A stretch of 64,000 nucleotides of DNA, from contig NZ_NBYX01000027.1 in assembly GCF_002099195.1 (NCBI RefSeq), positions 22,299 through 86,298 on the forward strand. The letters are read 5' to 3'. Shown here in pieces: positions 44,655 through 54,367 of this stretch; the first letter of the stretch is position 1, and each line of letters starts with the position of its first letter. The DNA comes from Burkholderia puraquae (GTDB taxonomy: Bacteria; Pseudomonadota; Gammaproteobacteria; Burkholderiales; Burkholderiaceae). The translations under genes were made by a program, and so were the position numbers. The notes beneath the pieces are model-generated. The model saw only the letters and a list, made by a program, of their open reading frames with translations, was not told the origin of the DNA and searched no databases.

Positions 44655-47324
44655 TCATTCGACGGTGTACGTGAATTCGCCGGCCTCGTCCGCGCGCACC
44701 GCGATGCGCGCGATGGCCTCGCCGTCGGCGATCCGGCCGAGCACGTGGCCCGCGATCTCCGGCAGCAGCGTGCCGTTCAGAATGTGGTCGACGTTGCGGG
44801 CGCCCGAGTCGACCTCGGTGCAGCGCGCGAGCACCGCATCGACGAGCGATTCGTCCCATTCGAACGCCGCCTTGTGGTTCGCCTCGATCCGGCGGCGGAT
44901 CCGCTCGAGCTTCAGCTCGATGATCTCGGCCAGCACGTCGTCGGAAATCGGGTAATACGGCACGACCTTCATCCGCCCAAGGAACGCGGGCTTGAAGGTC
45001 TTGTACAGTTGCGGGCGCAGCGTCTCGGCGAGCGCGTCCGGATCGGGCAGCTCCTCGGCCGGCTTGTTCAGGCACGCCTGCATCACCGCGGTGGAACCGA
45101 CGTTCGACGTCAGGATGATCAGCGTGTTGCGGAAGTCGATCTCGCGCCCTTCCGCATCGTCCATCGCGCCCTTGTCGAACACCTGGAAGAACATCTCGAG
45201 CACGTCGGGGTGTGCCTTCTCGACCTCGTCGAGCAGCACGACGGAATACGGGTTGCGGCGCACGGCCTCGGTCAGCACGCCGCCTTCGCCGTAGCCGACG
45301 TAGCCCGGCGGCGAGCCCTTCAGGCCCGACACGCTGTGCGCTTCCTGGTACTCGCTCATGTTGATCGTGACCATCTTGCGCTCGCCGCCGTACAGGATGT
45401 CGGCCAGCGCGAGCGCCGTCTCGGTCTTGCCGACGCCCGACGGCCCGACGAACATGAACACGCCGCGCGGCTTGTTCGGATCCTCGAGGTTCGCGGTCGC
45501 GGTGCGCACGCGCTGCGCGATCGCGTCGAGCGCATGGTCCTGGCCGATCACGCGCGCGGCAAGCAGCGGCTGCAGGTTCAGCACGGTGTCGATCTCGTCC
45601 TTCACCATCCGGCCGAGCGGAATGCCCGTCCACGCGGCGACGATCTCGGCAACCACATGGCCATCGACCTGCAGCGGCACCATCGGCTCGCCGCCCTGCA
45701 GCGCGTGCAGCGCCGCGACGCGTTCGGCCAGCTTCTCGCGAGTGGCCGGCACGTCGACCGGCTCGCCGTCTTCCGACGAGCCGCGCGCCTTGTCGAGCGT
45801 GTCGCGCAGCACGGTGATCTCGGCGACGATCGCGCGCTCGGCTTCGTAGCGCGCTTCATCCTTCGCGAGCTGTTCGAGCGCCGTGTCGCGCGCGCCGCGC
45901 AGCTCGCCGAGCCGCTCGTCGTGCGACGCACCGCCGGCCGCCTCGCGCTCCAGCGACGCGATTTCCGCGTCGATGCGCTCGATGCGCTTCTTCGTGTCGT
46001 CGATCGCCGCCGGCGTCGCGCTGTGCGCGAGCGCGACCTTCGCGCACGCGGTATCGAGCACGCTGATCGCCTTGTCCGGCAGCTGGCGGCCGCTGATGTA
46101 GCGGTGCGACAGGCGCACGGCCTCGGTGATCGCATCGTCGAGGATCCGCACGTTGAAGTGCTTCTCCATCAGGCCGGACATCCCGCGCAGCATCGCGGCC
46201 GCGAGCGGCTCGCTCGGCTCCTCGACCTTCACGACCTGGAAGCGGCGTGCGAGCGCCGCATCCTTCTCGAAGTACTTCTTGTATTCGCTCCACGTCGTCG
46301 CGGCGATCGTGCGCAGCTCGCCGCGCGCGAGTGCCGGCTTCAGCAGGTTCGCCGCGTCGTTCTGGCCGGCCTGGCCGCCTGCGCCGATGATCGTGTGCGC
46401 CTCGTCGATGAACAGGATGATCGGGTGCGCGCTCTTCTTCACCTCGTCGATCACGCTCTTCAGGCGGTTCTCGAATTCGCCCTTCACGCTCGCGCCGGCC
46501 TGCAGCAGCCCCATGTCGAGCACGTGCAGCGCGACGCCTCGCAATGGCGGCGGCACGTCGTCGGCCGCGATGCGCAGCGCGAGCCCCTCGACGACCGCCG
46601 TTTTGCCGACGCCGGCCTCGCCGGTCATGATCGGGTTGTTCTGGCGGCGGCGCATCAGGATGTCGATCGCCTGGCGAATCTCGGCTTCGCGGCCGATCAC
46701 CGGGTCGATCTTGCCGTCGCGTGCGCGTTGCGTGAGGTTGGTCGTGTACGTGTCGAGCGCGGGCGTCTTCGACGGGCCGGCCGCGGCTGCCGCGCCGTCA
46801 GCCGCCGGCGTCACGCCGCTGTCGTCCGTATCGGCCTGGCGCGGCTCGGCCTCGTTCGACCCGGCCACGATCTCGTCGAACTTGTGCTTCAGGTCCGTCA
46901 CGTTCACTTCCGCGAACTGCGACGACATGCGCTGCGCGAACTGCGCGAGATCCGGCGCGGTGAGCAGCGCGAGCAGCAGGTGGCCCGAGCGAATGCGGCC
47001 GAGCTGCGAATCGAGCGACGCGATCAGCCACGCCTGCTCGAACAGCGCGATCAGGTGCACGGAAAACACCGGCGTGCGCGTGTTGCCCGTCTTCAGGCGC
47101 GTCAGCTCGCGCTCCAGATCGGCGCGCAGCGCATGCGGATCGACACGGCTTGCGCGCAGCGCGAGCGGCAGGTCGCCCGCCGGCTCCTCGAGCAACGCGA
47201 GGAACAGGTGCTCCAGATCGACCTCGTAGTGGCCGCGCGCCAGGCACGCGCTCGCCGCACGCTCGGTCGCGTGGCGGCACAGCGGGTTCAGTTTCGTGAT
47301 CAGGGTCTTCAGAGGCGTGCTCAT
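44655..47324 (-). CDS. clpV: T6SS sheath-disassembly ATPase ClpV (TssH)
   Basis: 889-aa AAA+ unfoldase that pulls contracted TssB/TssC apart. The N-domain (about 1-160) carries the ClpV-type start TPLKTLITKLNPLCRHATERAA. AAA1 has Walker A MTGEAGVGKTAVVEGLAL and Walker B ILFIDEAHTIIGAGG. A middle domain follows, then AAA2 with GPSGVGKTETALALADILYG and VVLLDEVEKAHPDVL. The C-terminal D2-small domain ends the protein. The ATG at 47324 was chosen because only it starts the N-domain correctly. It lies 50 bp after tssG. Confidence 0.97.
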   Translation of the reverse strand: MSTPLKTLITKLNPLCRHATERAASACLARGHYEVDLEHLFLALLEEPAGDLPLALRASRVDPHALRADLERELTRLKTGNTRTPVFSVHLIALFEQAWLIASLDSQLGRIRSGHLLLALLTAPDLAQFAQRMSSQFAEVNVTDLKHKFDEIVAGSNEAEPRQADTDDSGVTPAADGAAAAAGPSKTPALDTYTTNLTQRARDGKIDPVIGREAEIRQAIDILMRRRQNNPIMTGEAGVGKTAVVEGLALRIAADDVPPPLRGVALHVLDMGLLQAGASVKGEFENRLKSVIDEVKKSAHPIILFIDEAHTIIGAGGQAGQNDAANLLKPALARGELRTIAATTWSEYKKYFEKDAALARRFQVVKVEEPSEPLAAAMLRGMSGLMEKHFNVRILDDAITEAVRLSHRYISGRQLPDKAISVLDTACAKVALAHSATPAAIDDTKKRIERIDAEIASLEREAAGGASHDERLGELRGARDTALEQLAKDEARYEAERAIVAEITVLRDTLDKARGSSEDGEPVDVPATREKLAERVAALHALQGGEPMVPLQVDGHVVAEIVAAWTGIPLGRMVKDEIDTVLNLQPLLAARVIGQDHALDAIAQRVRTATANLEDPNKPRGVFMFVGPSGVGKTETALALADILYGGERKMVTINMSEYQEAHSVSGLKGSPPGYVGYGEGGVLTEAVRRNPYSVVLLDEVEKAHPDVLEMFFQVFDKGAMDDAEGREIDFRNTLIILTSNVGSTAVMQACLNKPAEELPDPDALAETLRPQLYKTFKPAFLGRMKVVPYYPISDDVLAEIIELKLERIRRRIEANHKAAFEWDESLVDAVLARCTEVDSGARNVDHILNGTLLPEIAGHVLGRIADGEAIARIAVRADEAGEFTYTVE

Positions 47325-47374
47325 GGCGTCGATCTCAGTCTCAGGTTCGATTGCGTGTTTGTTGTCGTTCGGAA

Positions 47375-48475
47375 TCAGTGAATCACGTGCAGTTCGTAGC
47401 GCGCGTCGGAGCGATCCTCGATCGCGTCGCGCGTGCACAGGAACGCGTCCCAGCCGAGCCGCGAGCCCGCGCCGAGCACGCTCGCGCCGACCTCGGTGCG
47501 CTTGAGCACGAGCTTCACCTCGTATTCGAGCGTGACGCCGGCGAGCAGCGTCAGCATCCGCTCCAGTGCGACGGCATGCGCGCCGCCAGGCAGGAACGCC
47601 TCGTAGTCGCGCTTGGAGAGCGGGCCGACGACGATCCGCGCGCGCATGTCGCGCTGCCACACGCGTTCGCCGACAAGCGCGGTCGCGCCGAGCACCGCGT
47701 TGACCTCGCCGAGCACGCTCAACTGGTCGGGCGGCACGTCATACCACTTGCCGACGAACTGGTCGATCTTCACCGGCACGCGGAAATAGTCGGACAGCGT
47801 GCGCTGCAGGTACGCGGCCGACATCGGCCGGTGCCGCGCGGCCAGCGCATAGCCGGCAACGGCCTCGTCGAGCACGCCGCCCGCGCCGGCCGCGAGGCTG
47901 TCGCGTATCTCGTCGCTCGGCACGCCCGCGATCGCGAGCAGCAGCGGCAGGTAGCGCTCGTCGCGGTCGAGCTCGTAATGGAACGGCAGCCGGTATTTCT
48001 TCCACGCGGCATAGAACAGCGCGGTCGCGCGGTTCGAGAACACGTCGAAGAATGCACGCGCCGCATGGTCGCGCTTCAGGTGCTCGCGCGCGACGATCTG
48101 CTCGGTGTAATGCAGCGGCAGCGCGCCCTGCCCGCCAAGCAGCCCGAAGAACGCGGGTGTCAGCTCGACGTGGCCGAGCTCGCCGGCCGCGAGCGCGGCG
48201 CCGCGCTGCTCGCCCGTCTTGAGCTGGGTGCCGTCGTCGTCGAACGAGCGTGCGCCTTCGATCTCGCTCGGCGGAAAGCCCAGCGACAGCGTGTTGCGGA
48301 ATTCAATGCGCTGCGCGACCACGTCGCCCTGCCGCCATGCGCCGGGCGCGTCGGACGCCTGCCGCGCGAACAGCCCTTCGAGCACGCGCACGGCCTGGAA
48401 GAACTCGAAGCGGTGCGGTTCGTCGAGCAGCGCGTCGACTACGCCAGGATCGACTCGCCGGTGCGGGGCTTGCAT
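47375..48475 (-). CDS. tssG: T6SS baseplate wedge protein TssG
   Basis: 366 aa, ImpH/TssG family. Visible features are RFEFFQAVRVLEGLFARQ near the start, VELTPAFFGLLGGQGALPLHYTEQI in the middle, FFDVFSNRATALFYAAWKKYRL and the C-terminal WDAFLC region. It forms the wedge with TssF and TssE that connects tube, baseplate and TssK. The ATG at 48475 has GAGGAG eight bases upstream, so the gene overlaps the end of tssF by 37 bp. Confidence 0.94.
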   Translation of the reverse strand: MQAPHRRVDPGVVDALLDEPHRFEFFQAVRVLEGLFARQASDAPGAWRQGDVVAQRIEFRNTLSLGFPPSEIEGARSFDDDGTQLKTGEQRGAALAAGELGHVELTPAFFGLLGGQGALPLHYTEQIVAREHLKRDHAARAFFDVFSNRATALFYAAWKKYRLPFHYELDRDERYLPLLLAIAGVPSDEIRDSLAAGAGGVLDEAVAGYALAARHRPMSAAYLQRTLSDYFRVPVKIDQFVGKWYDVPPDQLSVLGEVNAVLGATALVGERVWQRDMRARIVVGPLSKRDYEAFLPGGAHAVALERMLTLLAGVTLEYEVKLVLKRTEVGASVLGAGSRLGWDAFLCTRDAIEDRSDARYELHVIH

Positions 48476-50274
48476 CGGATGATCTCCTCGCCGGTGCGCT
48501 TCGACACGACGACTAATTGAACGAAACTGTTGAGGTGGACGTACAGCCCGAAGAAGCTGTCGAGCACGCGTACGAACGACGCGAGGCTCGCACCGACGAA
48601 GTGTTCCTCGTCGATCGTCAGGCGGATCTCGATGCCGCGCACGAAAGTCGCGAACGGCTTGCCGGGCAGCCACTGCACGGCGCCGCGCTGCTCGACGCCG
48701 GCGAGGCCATCGATCTGGCGCATCGACACGGCGGTGCGGCGCAGGTCGTACAGCGTCAGCATTTCCTTCAGCGGCGCGAGGCCGTGCGCGACCAGCGACA
48801 CATGATTGAGCGCGAGGTGAGACACGAGCCGCCAGTGCGCGGCGCGGCCGCGCTCGAAGCGCACGCTCTGCGTCGGACGGCGCAGCAGCGCGATGCCGCT
48901 CGTCTGCGCGCCGCCCTCCTGGAACAGGTCGCCGCCTTCGAGCCCGAACGCGAGCATTGCCGGCAGGTCGCGGTTCGTGCAGGTGAGGTCGAGGCTCAGC
49001 GTGTCGGTCTGCGGCGACGTCGGCTCGAAATCGATGTCGACGATCGAGATCTCGGTTTCATAGCCGGGGCTCTTCTGCGCGACCCAGTCGTTGCGGCGTG
49101 CGAACCAGTAATGGCCGATCCGCGCCGATTCGCCGTGATGCAACGAATAGAACGGCCGGAACTCGATCACCGATTCCTCGTGCGCCTGCTGCCGGACGAG
49201 CTTCACCGAATCGATCGAATACACCTCGTACGCGAACGCCCGCCGCGCCTCGGCGATCACCGGGTAGGACACCGCGCGGTGCGTGATGCGGATCGGCTCG
49301 CCGTGCTGGCGGAACAGGTTGACGATCGGCGTGCAGAACAGCCGGAAGTGGCTCGCCGTCAGCAGTTCGAGCAGCCGCGCGACATGCGAATCGCTGCGCA
49401 CGTCCTGCAGCACGAGATGCAGCGTCGCGCGCTGGCAGCGGCCCGTCGCGCGCGCGATCGCCGCGATGTCGAAGTCGACGAAATCGAACTTGTCGGGGAA
49501 CGCGAAGTATTCGGTGAGCAGGCGATACGCGGGATGCGATTTCGCCGGGTAGTCGATCAGCGCGTCGTCCTCGTCGAAGCCGGCGTGCGCGATCGGCAGC
49601 TTGCGCAGCGCGGTCCAGCGGCCGTTGCGCTCGGGCTCGACATACGCGCCGAGCACGTTGACGAACAGGCAGTCGGTCAGCGCGGCGACGAACGACTGTT
49701 CGCCGTGCAGGTGCGCGCGCAGCGTCGGCAGCTTCAGCGCGCCGAGATCGAGCTGCGCGGCGAGCGATTCGAACGTGATCGAGATCACGCCCGTCGCATT
49801 CGACGGCAGCACCGTCGCACTCGGCGCGAGCGCGACCGGCGTGTAGCGGGCTTCCGAGATGCGGATCGGCGCGAGCGTCACGTCATAGGCGGTACGGAAC
49901 CGGCACTGCACGCCGCGGATCGGGCGGCTCTTCAGCTCGGTGCCGCGAGCGATCACGACCGGTTCGGTCTGCTGGCCGGGCGACGCCGGCGTGAACTGCG
50001 CGATCGAACATGACGGGAACGGCCGCAGGTAGTGCGGATACAGCACTTCCAGCAGCGCTTCGGTGAATTCCGGGTAATCGTCGTCGAGCTTCTTGTTGAT
50101 GCGCGCGCCAAGCAGCGCAAACGACTCGATCATCCGCTCGACGTGCGGATCCTCGCAATGCTCGCCGGACAGCGCGAGCCGCGCCGCGATCTTCGGATAG
50201 CGTTCGGCGAAATCTCGCGAATAGCGCCGCAAAAACGATAATTCGCGCTCGTAATACGGCAGCAATTCTTCCAT
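48439..50274 (-). CDS. tssF: T6SS baseplate wedge protein TssF
   Basis: 611 aa, ImpG/TssF family (VC_A0110-like). The typical start MEELLPYYERELSFLRRYSRDFAERYPKIAARL is followed by DPHVERMIESFALLGARINKKLDDDYPEFTEALLEVLYPHYLRPFPS. It forms a dimer in the baseplate wedge with TssG. Length is standard. It overlaps tssG by 37 bp; 77 bp separate it from tssE upstream. Confidence 0.96.
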   Translation of the reverse strand: MEELLPYYERELSFLRRYSRDFAERYPKIAARLALSGEHCEDPHVERMIESFALLGARINKKLDDDYPEFTEALLEVLYPHYLRPFPSCSIAQFTPASPGQQTEPVVIARGTELKSRPIRGVQCRFRTAYDVTLAPIRISEARYTPVALAPSATVLPSNATGVISITFESLAAQLDLGALKLPTLRAHLHGEQSFVAALTDCLFVNVLGAYVEPERNGRWTALRKLPIAHAGFDEDDALIDYPAKSHPAYRLLTEYFAFPDKFDFVDFDIAAIARATGRCQRATLHLVLQDVRSDSHVARLLELLTASHFRLFCTPIVNLFRQHGEPIRITHRAVSYPVIAEARRAFAYEVYSIDSVKLVRQQAHEESVIEFRPFYSLHHGESARIGHYWFARRNDWVAQKSPGYETEISIVDIDFEPTSPQTDTLSLDLTCTNRDLPAMLAFGLEGGDLFQEGGAQTSGIALLRRPTQSVRFERGRAAHWRLVSHLALNHVSLVAHGLAPLKEMLTLYDLRRTAVSMRQIDGLAGVEQRGAVQWLPGKPFATFVRGIEIRLTIDEEHFVGASLASFVRVLDSFFGLYVHLNSFVQLVVVSKRTGEEIIRCKPRTGESILA

Positions 50275-50351
50275 CGACGACCCCGAACCTCAATATTTCC
50301 TGCCGGACCCTGATCCACCACCGGGCGGTCCGGCCCGCTCGGCGGCATGAT

Positions 50352-50837
50352 TTACTGCATTCTTGCGGCGCGTGCGCGCGTAACCGAATACTGCAACGTC
50401 GACGGCTGCAGCATCGCGTCGAAACTCACCGGCTCCTCGGCCGGGTGCACGACGAGCAGCGCCTGGATCGCGAAGTAGAGCGCGTTGGTGGCCTGCTCGT
50501 TCAGCTCGAACGTCACCTGCACCTGCTGCAGGCGCGGCTCGTGGCGCGCGATGGCCTGCTGGATCGACTTGCAGATGAACGCGCGATCGTAGTGACTCGC
50601 CAGGCTCAGCCCCGCAAAATCGTTCAGCCCGTAGGTCAGCACCGACTTCTGGCACTCCGGCAGCGCAGCCAGCTCGTTTTCGGTGTGGGCGATACGGGAG
50701 TTGAGGATCGCCTCGACGTCGCGGGCGACCGTGTTCTTGAGCTCGTCCAGCGACAATTGCCGCATCGCTGCCGAGGCCGGCAGGTGCGGTTCGTCGTCGA
50801 ACAGCTTGTCGAGAAAACTGGGTTCGAATCGTTTCAT
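50352..50837 (-). CDS. tssE: T6SS baseplate protein TssE (gp25-like)
   Basis: 161 aa with the gp25/lysozyme-like fold of phage T4 baseplates (no lysozyme activity). The region after VARDVEAILNSRIA includes CQKSVLTYGLNDFAGLSLAS, the family core with the LTYGL(P/N)D motif, and RLQQVQVTFELNEQ towards the end. It connects the sheath to the wedge. Located 62 bp after hcp in the operon. Confidence 0.94.
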   Translation of the reverse strand: MKRFEPSFLDKLFDDEPHLPASAAMRQLSLDELKNTVARDVEAILNSRIAHTENELAALPECQKSVLTYGLNDFAGLSLASHYDRAFICKSIQQAIARHEPRLQQVQVTFELNEQATNALYFAIQALLVVHPAEEPVSFDAMLQPSTLQYSVTRARAARMQ

Positions 50838-50898
50838 CGGCCGGTATTCACAGCGAAAACGGCAACGGGACGCGTGCGCCCCGTTGCCGCAACCGACC

Positions 50899-51402
50899 TT
50901 AGACCGCGTAGGTCTTGTCGTTCTTCGTCAGACTCCAGGCGCCTTGCGTGTTGCCGCCCTGGTTGCCGCCGATCTTCTGCTGGGTTTGCTTCCACTGCAC
51001 AGCTGCGTACTTCAGCGAGAACGTCTCGAGCGGCAGACCTTCTTCGCGAACGCTCGGGGCGATGCTCGAGATGATCACGTACTTGAGCTTGACTTCCAGA
51101 TACTGCACGCGCTTGCCTTCACCATCAGCGCGCGAGAAATGGACCGTCACCTCGTCGAACGTGGTACCGCCCGAAGCGTGTTGGTACAGCAGCGGGCTCG
51201 ACGAATCGATTTCCTTCGTGAAAATCATGTCGCCGTGCTCGCAACGCGTCATCGTGTGACCGCCAGCGGTCGATGCGGTTGCCGAACGCGGTTGAACGAT
51301 CGAGTGATCCCACGATTTCAGCTCGATCCAGCCCTGGTGGTCCTTGTCCGCGGACTCGCCCTTCACCGCGGGACTACCAAACTGCAAGTGCATATGTAAC
51401 AT
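50899..51402 (-). CDS. hcp: T6SS tube protein Hcp (TssD)
   Basis: 167 aa, the Hcp1 type of Burkholderia. Hexamers stack to form the inner tube, which carries effectors in its lumen. Family motifs: GWIELKSWDHSIVQPRSATA at about residues 25-44, TMTRCEHGDMIFTKEIDSSSPLLYQHASG (about 50-78) and EVKLKYVIISSI, followed by the C-terminal QGAWSLTKNDKTYAV. The ATG at 51402 starts MLHMHLQFGSPAVKG. Lies between tssC and tssE, 70 bp after tssC; a separate promoter is possible since hcp is usually highly expressed. Confidence 0.97.
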   Translation of the reverse strand: MLHMHLQFGSPAVKGESADKDHQGWIELKSWDHSIVQPRSATASTAGGHTMTRCEHGDMIFTKEIDSSSPLLYQHASGGTTFDEVTVHFSRADGEGKRVQYLEVKLKYVIISSIAPSVREEGLPLETFSLKYAAVQWKQTQQKIGGNQGGNTQGAWSLTKNDKTYAV

Positions 51403-51472
51403 GGCCCTTCGACTCCCCAAAGAGGTGGTTTTAACGTCCTACCCAGGCGGCCCGCCCGGGCGATTTACTCGC

Positions 51473-52963
51473 TTATGAATTTGCCGGTTTGGGCAGATCA
51501 GCGACAAGTCGCAGAGAAATCGAGAGTTCGTCGAGCTGAAAGTGCGGGCGCAGGAACGCGACCGAACGATACGAGCCCGGCTTACCCGGAATCTCCGACA
51601 CTTGTATGGATGCCTCGCGCAGCGGAAATTGCGCTTTCTGTTCCTGCGAGGCGTTATCGTCGAGCAGGACGTACTGCGAAATCCACCGGTTGAGGAAAGT
51701 CTCCACGTTCTGCGCCGATGCGAAGCTGCCGATCTTGTCCCGCATCATCGCCTTCAGGTAGTGCGCGACGCGCGATACCGAGAAGATGTACTGAAGCTGG
51801 GCGGACAGGACGGCGTTCGCATTCGCGCTGTCGGTGCTGTATTTCTTGGGCTTCTGCACCGACTGCGCAGCGAAGAACGCGGCGTAATCTGAGTTCTTGC
51901 AATGGACGAGCGGGATGAAGCCGAGGTCGCTCAGCTCCTTCTCGCGGCGATCGGTGATCGCGATTTCGGTCGGGCACTTCAGCGCGACTTCGCCGTCGTC
52001 GGTCTTGAACGTGTGGGTCGGCAGGTCCTCGACGAGGCCGCCGCCTTCGACGCCGCGGATCGCCGCGCACCAGCCGAAGTCGTCGAATGCGGCCGTCAGG
52101 CGCGCAGCGAACGCCCACGCGGCGTTGCACCACAGGTACTTGTCGTGGTCGGTGCCGTCGACGTCCTCGACGAAGTTGAAGTTCTCCGCGGTCTGGCCGT
52201 CCTTCGGATTGAACGGCAGGCGGCCGAGGAAGCGCGGCAGCGTCAGGCCGACGTAGCGCGAATCTTCGGCGTCGCGGAACGACTTCCACTTCGCATATTC
52301 GACCGTATCGAACACCTTGCCGAGGTCGCGCGGCTTGCCGAGGTCGGAGAACGACTCGAGGCCGAGCAGTTCGGGCGACGCCGACGCGATGAACGGCGCA
52401 TGCGCGGCCGCCGCGACGTGCGACATCTGCTCGATGAAGTACATGTCTTCAGGCTGGCGCGAAATCTCGTAATCGCCGATCAGCGCACCGAACGGCGAGC
52501 CGCCGAACGTGCCGAATTCTTCCTCGTAGACCTTCTTGAACAGCGCGCTCTGGTCGAACTCGCTCGCGCCCTTGAAATCGCGCACGAGGTCGCGCTTCGG
52601 TGCGTGCAGCGCCTTGATCTTGATCGTCTGGCCGGTGTTGCTTTCCTTGACCAGGTAGTCCATCCCGCGCCACGTGCTTTCGAGGCGCTGGAATTCCGGC
52701 GCGTGCATCACGGCGGAAAGCTGCGTGGAAATCAGGCGGTCCAGTTCCGCGACGCGCGCGTCGATCGTGGCCGACAGGTTGTCCGACACGATCACCGTGC
52801 CGTCGAGCACCTGGTGCACGAGTTCGCCGATCAGGTCCTTCGCACGCGCATGCTCGGAATCGGATTTCGCGACCTTGCTCTTCTCGACGATGTCGTCGAG
52901 CAGCGAGGTCCCGGCGGCGTATTCCGCACCGCTCGCTTGGGCCGCAGCCGTTTGCTGGTTCAT
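51473..52963 (-). CDS. tssC: T6SS sheath protein TssC (VipB)
   Basis: 496 aa, the large subunit of the contractile sheath. EvpB/VC_A0108-type features: LDRLISTQLSAVMHAPEFQRLESTWRGMDYLV at about residues 73-104, EEFGTFGGSPFGALIGDYEIS, and the C-terminal FLRPHFQLDELSISLRLVADLP, the end recognised in the sheath wall. It is encoded right after tssB (15-bp gap), as normal for the pair. It is recycled by ClpV. Confidence 0.97.
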   Translation of the reverse strand: MNQQTAAAQASGAEYAAGTSLLDDIVEKSKVAKSDSEHARAKDLIGELVHQVLDGTVIVSDNLSATIDARVAELDRLISTQLSAVMHAPEFQRLESTWRGMDYLVKESNTGQTIKIKALHAPKRDLVRDFKGASEFDQSALFKKVYEEEFGTFGGSPFGALIGDYEISRQPEDMYFIEQMSHVAAAAHAPFIASASPELLGLESFSDLGKPRDLGKVFDTVEYAKWKSFRDAEDSRYVGLTLPRFLGRLPFNPKDGQTAENFNFVEDVDGTDHDKYLWCNAAWAFAARLTAAFDDFGWCAAIRGVEGGGLVEDLPTHTFKTDDGEVALKCPTEIAITDRREKELSDLGFIPLVHCKNSDYAAFFAAQSVQKPKKYSTDSANANAVLSAQLQYIFSVSRVAHYLKAMMRDKIGSFASAQNVETFLNRWISQYVLLDDNASQEQKAQFPLREASIQVSEIPGKPGSYRSVAFLRPHFQLDELSISLRLVADLPKPANS

Positions 52964-52978
52964 CTCAACTCTCCGTCG

Positions 52979-53494
52979 TCATTCGCCGTCTTTGTCGCCG
53001 CCCGTGCCCTTCGCGAGCTCCTGCAGCTGCTGCGTGTTCTTCAGCACCTCGGACAGCAGATCCTCGAGCTTGTCGTTGCCGGCGAGCTTGTTGCGCAGGT
53101 CGGCGAGCTTCGAGCGCGCCTCGAGCAGGCGGCGCAGCGGCTCGACCTGTTCGACGACTTCGTCCGGGCTGAAATCCGACAGCGAACGGAACTTCAGGTC
53201 GACTGCGAACTTGCCGCCTTCCGGGCTCAGGCGGTTTTCCACCTGGAACGCGGCACGCGGCTCGATTGCCTTCATCACGTCGTCGAAATTGTCGCGATCG
53301 ATGTTGACGAATTTGCGGTCGCGCAGCTTCGGCTGCTCGATTTCGGACTGGCCCGCCAGATCGCCGACGACCCCGACGACAAACGGCAGTTCCTTCACCT
53401 CGATCGCGTCGCCCTTCTCGACCTCATAGGTCAATTGGACGCGCGGCGGCCGTATTTTCTGCAAGCTTTTCTGAATGCTTTCTTTCTTGGCCAT
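52979..53494 (-). CDS. tssB: T6SS sheath protein TssB (VipA)
   Basis: 171 aa, the small subunit of the contractile sheath. Typical start MAKKESIQKSLQKIRPPRVQLTYEVEKGDAI, then ELPFVVGVVGDLAGQSEIEQPKLRDRKFVNIDRDNFD and DLKFRSLSDFSPDEVVEQVEPLRRLLEAR. Its C-terminal helices interact with TssC and ClpV. Lies 45 bp downstream of the TPR lipoprotein gene. Confidence 0.97.
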   Translation of the reverse strand: MAKKESIQKSLQKIRPPRVQLTYEVEKGDAIEVKELPFVVGVVGDLAGQSEIEQPKLRDRKFVNIDRDNFDDVMKAIEPRAAFQVENRLSPEGGKFAVDLKFRSLSDFSPDEVVEQVEPLRRLLEARSKLADLRNKLAGNDKLEDLLSEVLKNTQQLQELAKGTGGDKDGE

Positions 53495-53539
53495 CTCGAC
53501 GGCTCCCAGGTTAGTTGTGGTTATCGCGTCAGTTTGCGG

Positions 53540-54178
53540 TCAGTTGCGCAGTGCGCCGAACGGATCACCGCCCTTCGGCGCGCTGCCCGACGACGTGTTC
53601 GTCGGCGGCACCGTAGCGGTGGCTTCAGAGGTCTGCGTCGGAGTAACCTTCTTGTGCACGACCGTGCGGGTCTTCTTGATTCGGCCACCGGTGCGGGCAT
53701 TCGTCTCCGGCGGGAACAGCGCCGATTCGCCCAGCGTATCGCGCAGCTGCTTCGCGAGCGCCTGCGCATCGGACTTCGCATCGCCCGCGAGCGACGAATC
53801 CTGGCGCAGCTCGCCGAGCGACTGCGTCGCGATCCGCAGGCCGGCCACGGCCAGCACGCTCTTCGCCTGACGGTCGGTCGCGTCGCGCTGCAGCGCTTCC
53901 TGCGCGGCAACGATTGCCTGACCGTAGTGGTTTTGTGCGAACTGGATTTGTGCGATGCGCGACCACGGCTCCTCGCGCGTCGGATCCGACTTCGCGAGCT
54001 GCTGATACAGGCCGAGGGCCTTGTCCTGGTCCCCCGCCTTCGCAACTGCGTCCGCATCGGCCAGCGACTTGTTGAACACCTCGGCAGTCGGCGGCGCGGG
54101 AGGCTGGCTCGCACAGCCGGCGATCACGCCGCAAGCCACTACTACCCCAGACAGTTTTGCGAAGAGACGGTCTTTCAT
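53540..54178 (-). CDS. TPR lipoprotein at the head of the tssB operon (TagM-like)
   Basis: 212 aa. A lipoprotein signal ends in VIAGCAS (lipobox Cys near residue 22). The mature part has a tetratricopeptide-like stretch (about 45-115: DADAVAKAGDQDKALGLYQQL / EEPWSRIAQIQFAQNHYGQAIVAAQEAL) and a basic, Thr/Ser-rich C-terminal tail with RTGGRIKKTRTVVHKKV. Burkholderia T6SS-1 clusters carry a TagM lipoprotein in this place; its job is unknown, perhaps an envelope scaffold. The ATG at 54178 is used; GTG at 54190 in frame is possible. It is the first gene of the nine-gene - strand operon. Confidence 0.75.
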   Translation of the reverse strand: MKDRLFAKLSGVVVACGVIAGCASQPPAPPTAEVFNKSLADADAVAKAGDQDKALGLYQQLAKSDPTREEPWSRIAQIQFAQNHYGQAIVAAQEALQRDATDRQAKSVLAVAGLRIATQSLGELRQDSSLAGDAKSDAQALAKQLRDTLGESALFPPETNARTGGRIKKTRTVVHKKVTPTQTSEATATVPPTNTSSGSAPKGGDPFGALRN

Positions 54179-54228
54179 CGTTATATCCACCGGCGCGTGA
54201 GTTTTAAATCGTTGAGAATCTGGTTCTT

Positions 54229-54257
54229 TTGCTTTGCAAGAAGCGCGCGGGTATAGT
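54229..54257 (+). promoter_or_regulatory. Candidate sigma70 promoter in the tagM-tssJ intergenic region
   Basis: TTGCTT (54229-54234) and TATAGT (54252-54257) are separated by 17 bp. The -10 is 5/6 to consensus; the -35 is only 3/6. It points towards tssJ; a start near 54264 would give a leader of about 290 nt. Confidence 0.4.
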
Positions 54258-54339
54258 ACCGATCAATTTTTCATAATTCAATCGTCGTGTGAAGAGTAAT
54301 TCCTTTTAAAACTGGGCGCTACCCCCTCGAATGGCCTCT

Positions 54340-54367
54340 CGCTGCTGGCTCGCAGCGGTTTTCTTTT
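54340..54367 (+). terminator. Intrinsic terminator-like hairpin inside the tssJ leader region
   Basis: The stem CGCTGC / GCAGCG with loop TGGCTC is followed by GTTTTCTTTT. It lies about 184 bp before the tssJ ATG and 76 bp after the candidate promoter start, so it would end a roughly 100-nt transcript or attenuate tssJKL. Confidence 0.55.

Noticed and set aside
43485..47381. A 1298-codon open frame on the + strand
   Set aside because: It is the antisense shadow of tssA and clpV, which are well-supported by Walker motifs; its own composition shows no protein-like pattern.
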